Below, piece by piece: positions 60,594-64,000 of a DNA stretch of 64,000 nt (position 1 is the stretch's first letter; each line of letters opens with the position of its first letter). A program made the position numbers and the translations under genes. The notes below the pieces were generated by a model. The model did no database searches. It saw nothing but the letters and a program-made list of their open reading frames with translations, and had not been told where the DNA came from. The DNA is from Panagrolaimus kolymaensis (Eukaryota > Nematoda > Chromadorea > Rhabditida > Panagrolaimidae): contig JAJQJQ010000006.1 in the NCBI GenBank assembly GCA_028622995.1, forward strand, positions 5,704,001 to 5,768,000, read 5' to 3'.

Positions 60594-60675
60594 CGTAGCC
60601 AGCAGGATTTGAACCTGCGCGGGCAATGCCCAACAGATTTCTAGTCTGTCGCCTTAACCACTCGGCCATAGCTGC
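60594..60675 (-). tRNA. tRNA-Ser (anticodon AGA)
   Basis: 82 nt, no intron. A box TGGCCGAGTGGTTAAGG and B box GGTTCAAATCC are intact, anticodon loop CTAGAAA gives AGA, and the long variable arm (GGGCATTGCCC region) is that of serine tRNAs. The acceptor stem GCAGCTA pairs with TGGCTAC except for one C-A mismatch at position 2-71; the discriminator base is G, as in tRNA-Ser. A T-run follows within about ten bases downstream. Probably functional, though the mismatch leaves some doubt. Confidence 0.93.
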
Positions 60676-61149
60676 TAAAAAACCAATGCTCGGAATAGTG
60701 AACATAAATGACATATATTTTTTTCTTCAAACGTTTGTTTCAATTTGTGGAAGTCCTTTACTCCAAAAATGTGAAATATTTAAGTGAAAAGAATGTATGG
60801 GATAGAGGAGTAACTTTAAATTCAATAATATTATGATAAGCAAAGTTATTGATATTTCCGGTGTCAACCTTTTTACCATTTTAGGTGGTGCAGCAGTGTT
60901 GGAGATTCAAGAATCCTAAATGACGCCGCCCTTTTTCGCTTCTAATTTTTTTTCAATAAAAAAATGCTTACAGAAAACTTTCTAAAGTTCATGCTATCAG
61001 AAGAAGGAAAAAAGGCTAAAGATTCAATGAGGCGCAGCAGAATTATAGATATTTTAATCGTTTTATCAATCAAAATAAAAAAAGGTTACTTTAAAAAAAC
61101 TTAGGTTTGTTTCATTCATTTTTCATTATTTTCTCGTTTGCTTGCTAAA
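60676..61149. other. Intergenic, no gene seen
   Basis: Separates the tRNA from the lectin gene; no repeat, exon or RNA gene recognised. Confidence 0.45.
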
Positions 61150-61611
61150 ATGAACGCCAAATTTGTCATCATTTTTTTAACAGCAACTTTTATTTTTTCA
61201 TCAAATGCTAGTTGTCCAGCTGGTTTTGTATCCAGCGGCGCAAATTGTTATTACCTTGCCCTCGATGGATTTCTAAATTGGTCAGATGCTGCAGATTATT
61301 GCAAATCTATCAACAGTAATCTAACATCCGTGAAAACTCAAGAAGAATACAATTATCTCCAAAATTTTTGCCTCGATAATTCTCCATTGTATCCTGTTTG
61401 GATTGGCCTCCATAAAGATCCATCAATTACAAGCTATGCAAGATGGATTTGGCTTGATGATAATTCTCTTGCCGATAAATCTTTCTTCAATTCTTATCCA
61501 ATTGAAGATGATGGGTGTATTTCTTGGAGAACTTTAAACACCAATAATGGCTTTGAAACAATCAGTTGTCTTTTTGAACAACCATTTATTTGTAAAACGG
61601 CTGCCACATAA
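61150..61611 (+). CDS. Secreted single C-type lectin domain protein
   Basis: One exon, 153 aa. Residues 1-20 are a signal peptide (FVIIFLTATFIFSSNA). The rest is one CTLD: CPAGFVSSGANCYYL, WSDAADYCKSINSNLTSVKTQEE, the core WIGL, WIWLDDN, then EDDGCISW and the last Cys in PFICK. Conserved cysteines for two disulphides are present. The EPN/QPD sugar-binding triplet and the WND calcium motif are absent, so calcium-dependent sugar binding is unlikely. Such small secreted CTLDs are numerous in nematodes and often respond to microbes. The frame is open a few codons upstream, but 61150 is the first ATG. Confidence 0.92.
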   Translation: MNAKFVIIFLTATFIFSSNASCPAGFVSSGANCYYLALDGFLNWSDAADYCKSINSNLTSVKTQEEYNYLQNFCLDNSPLYPVWIGLHKDPSITSYARWIWLDDNSLADKSFFNSYPIEDDGCISWRTLNTNNGFETISCLFEQPFICKTAAT

Positions 61612-61848
61612 AATTGATTTTGTAAAAAAGAAAGGATAAAATTTGCGATAATAAAAAAAAAATAGAACACTTTCTTTTTTTCCCTTTTATCTTTCCACTT
61701 TCTGTTAAAAATCTTTTTTTCTTCTTCTTCAAAACCATTGTAACTATGTACGGTCATAATTATATATATTTTACCAAATATTAAATCTTTTATTATTTTA
61801 ACAAAAAAATATTACATACAATAAAAAGAAATATATATGTACATGTAT

Positions 61849-62676
61849 CTAAGAAGAAGAGCAATTTTGTTTATCAATTTCAATTAAAGATTCAGGAGAA
61901 GTTCCATGAAAATTGTATGCAGAAAATGGTGGCAGTCTTTTGATTCGAAATCGTCGTTTAGCAGTAGTGCAATCAGACCATTCTGTCCATGGAATCTGAA
62001 AATGAATAAATGATTCAATTTAGTCTACTAAAAAATTTATAACATACTTTATCAATATTTTTTGGTGAAAAGCATGAAATCTTTTGTTGAATTTGATTTG
62101 AATTTGGTTTCATTTCAAGTTGATTTCGGCATTCAGAAACATTAGATGCATGTAATAAAGTAATATTTCGTGTTAATTGAATTGATGGATCATTCGTGCA
62201 AAAATTTCCACAATTTGGCCATTCTTCATCTGATACAATACATTCAAAGCAATTTGTTGCATTCATAACCTAAAAGAAATTCAATCAAGCATAAAGGGTT
62301 TTCGTTTTAAAGGTACATAAGAAGGTTGTAAAAAAGCAAGCAAAAAATGAAGAAGAAAAAAACTTACAAGTTCATTAAATTCGATAGCTTCATTTAAAGC
62401 CGGTGCTGAATATGCTAATGCCACAGTGAGACCAATACAAAATAAAGCAATCATCAAACCAGAAAATATTGAAACCACAATAATTATTGGAGTTAAACGT
62501 AGTTTCTCTAAAAAAATGCATAAAAATAATTTATTGTTTAATAACATTACAGTGACTTACTTACCAGGAGGTTCAAGAACAATGGCAAAATCAAGTGCTT
62601 CTCTTTCAGTAATTTGTTCTTTCCATTCTTTGACGAGAGCTCCTTTTGTTTCAAGCGGCGGAATATTTTTCAACAT
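61849..62676 (-). CDS. Type II membrane protein with TSP1-like motif
   Basis: Exons 62676-62565, 62507-62368, 62269-62048 and 61995-61849 give 206 aa. Residues 1-42 are cytoplasmic; a membrane helix covers about 45-72 (IIIVVSIFSGLMIALFCIGLTVALAY). The ectodomain has seven or more Cys (NCFECIVSDEEWPNCGNFC, SECRN, ISCFS) and ends with WTEWSDCTTAKRRFRIKR, a WxxWxxC thrombospondin type-1 start with the basic strand, then a final Cys. The TSP1 repeat would be incomplete or divergent. Possible WxxW C-mannosylation. I do not recognise a named gene; a role at the cell surface is inferred. Confidence 0.75.
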
Positions 62677-64000
62677 TATGTTTCTGTTGTTGCTTTAGCA
62701 AACAAACTTTTACTTTTTCGATGAACAAAAGTTTTGGAATCAAGCATTACTTTTGTCATTTTTGTTGTTTTAAAATTTTGCATAAAAATAAAAGAAACAA
62801 ACATGAAAAATGCTTTTGTTTGAATTACGTGAATTATTACAAAGTTTTATCATTTTCTTGTTTATCGAATTCCGATAAAAAAAACTTGCTTTAAAAACAA
62901 AACTTCTATTAACTTCCGGTTGCTTTACAACAACACCTTTTTATCTATTTTTTAAATATATTTCTTCGTCTTTTTCTTTTTATATTTATTGGTAGTTGAA
63001 AAAAAAAGATATAAAAACATTATTTTACAAAAAATCTTTCGATTTTATATTTCTATTTTTCATTAAAAAATTTTGTTTGCTTGCTTTCGCGAGATTTTAT
63101 TGGTTTTTAGATATCGAATAGCTATAACAAAGTTTATTAGATATGATCGATTTCGCTTGAATAAGAATTGGCTTACTTTTTATTTGTTTATTTATCATTA
63201 ATATTTTGTGACCTTTATGCTTCATAATAGCCGTGAAAATACGATAAAAGTTATAGTGCACTTGCTAGCCTTTTTCCTTCTGTTAGTCGTTATTCATTAG
63301 TACTCATATGTGAAGGGTCAAATTTTTGCTTCAAACATCATTACAAATTCAACCCAAGTTCACAAACCATCGTCTAGCCTTTCGCTTTTCTCCAGACAAA
63401 CACTGGCCTAATAGTAAAAAAAAAAAAAAAGAGTCTGTGGTATTTATATTCTTCGAAGCTTCTTTTCTTCCTTCATTTTTTTTACACTTACACGAACCTT
63501 TAATGTTGCAAAGTTTTATAACACATTCTTCGTCGTCCATAATCAAGATCGTATGTAGTCTTTTGTGGCTTTTTTTTGTTTGATTGTCATTTTTTTAACA
63601 GAAAAAAGTTGCAATAAAATGGGAAATTTCTTTGAAACTTTTATCATTTTGGTTTATTTCCATCGTATATTGTATATGCATGGACATAGATAGACCCAAT
63701 TAAAACAATTCGTCATTCTGCACTTCTTCATCTTTTATTTTTCTTTTCCGCTGCATCGTTTCATTGATCGTGCTCTCAAAAAAGGCCTATTTATTTTATT
63801 TTTCTATTTATCAAAAATATTTTTGTACTTCTCTGTCTCACCCGATTTTAAACTTTGTTTGTGAACATAAAAATGTTTTTTCATGTCTGTAGAAATCTTA
63901 TTTTGATAATCATAAAAATAAAGGTCTAAAGTTTACTGTAAATTAATTAGTCTGAAAAGTTATTTTAAGGGTTATGATTTTTAGTCGCATTACGTGTTTT
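62677..64000. other. Right-edge stretch without a supported gene
   Basis: AT-rich, with pyrimidine-rich tracts. Short frames at 62646-62894 and 63326-63583 are low complexity and lack domains. It includes the promoter of the type II membrane protein gene. Confidence 0.45.

Overview
The window is nuclear DNA from a nematode. It is AT-rich. Genes are split by short introns (mostly 45-60 bases) that start GTAAGT-like and end TTTTAG or TTTCAG. Several start codons lie a few bases after an intron-type acceptor with no matching upstream exon, as expected of spliced-leader trans-splicing. The gene content fits Rhabditida/Tylenchina. One protein carries a C-terminal domain of a kind I associate with expanded F-box-like families of panagrolaimid worms, so a Panagrolaimidae-like source is my best guess, not a proof. 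Gene models below were joined by hand from reading frames and splice sites; for each multi-exon gene the joined length is a whole number of codons ending in a stop.

Layout. 0.4-2.9 kb (+): half of a Gemin3/DDX20-type DEAD-box helicase joined to a long RGG/GGF repeat tail. 3.5-4.9 kb (-): a mitochondrial-looking gene that is a partial inverted copy of the gene at 14.2-16.2 kb. 6.9-7.3 kb: a hAT-type MITE with a perfect 8-bp target duplication. 7.5-9.7 kb (+): type-B carboxylesterase ending in KDEL. 10.1-13.8 kb (+): LRPPRC/PPR-like mitochondrial protein, followed closely by its downstream neighbour (14.2-16.2 kb, +). 16.8-19.2 kb (-): lysine-rich single-pass membrane protein. 19.9-20.6 kb (-): REEP5/Yop1. 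21.8-24.2 kb (+): second KDEL carboxylesterase, preceded by a stray copy of the 3' UTR of the 14-16 kb gene. 28.5-31.4 kb (+): type II membrane protein with a BRICHOS-like region and N/Q-rich tail.

32.6-33.0 kb: fold-back element. 33.1-34.8 and 39.1-40.8 kb: a near-identical 1.7-kb direct duplication of a CDC25-like phosphatase gene plus the promoter and first codons of poly(A)-binding protein. The two copies flank a 4.35-kb foreign-looking insert that holds an orphan coding fragment and a HAT-repeat/F-box-like fusion gene (-). 40.8-42.9 kb (+): intact PABP. 44.3-44.7 kb (-): Kunitz protein. 48.9-50.4 kb (-): TTBK/CK1-like kinase. 51.0-52.5 kb (-): ZC3H4/6-type zinc-finger protein with a stop inside its repeat array. 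54.2-55.9 kb (+): seven-pass receptor, followed by a TTAA-flanked fold-back element. 56.6-57.2 and 58.5-59.7 kb (-): two coiled-coil proteins. 60.6 kb (-): tRNA-Ser(AGA). 61.2-61.6 kb (+): C-type lectin. 61.8-62.7 kb (-): type II membrane protein with a TSP1-like motif. Long stretches at 24.2-28.5, 44.7-48.9, 52.5-54.2 and 62.7-64 kb show no gene.

The genes are mostly housekeeping or secreted/membrane proteins and do not form one pathway. The most informative signals are structural: rearrangement and gene conversion among duplicated genes, three distinct inverted-repeat transposons with readable target duplications, and a few odd domain combinations (half-helicase plus RGG tail, HAT plus F-box-like domain, Kunitz loop insertion, Tyr-for-His in the CDC25 active-site loop).
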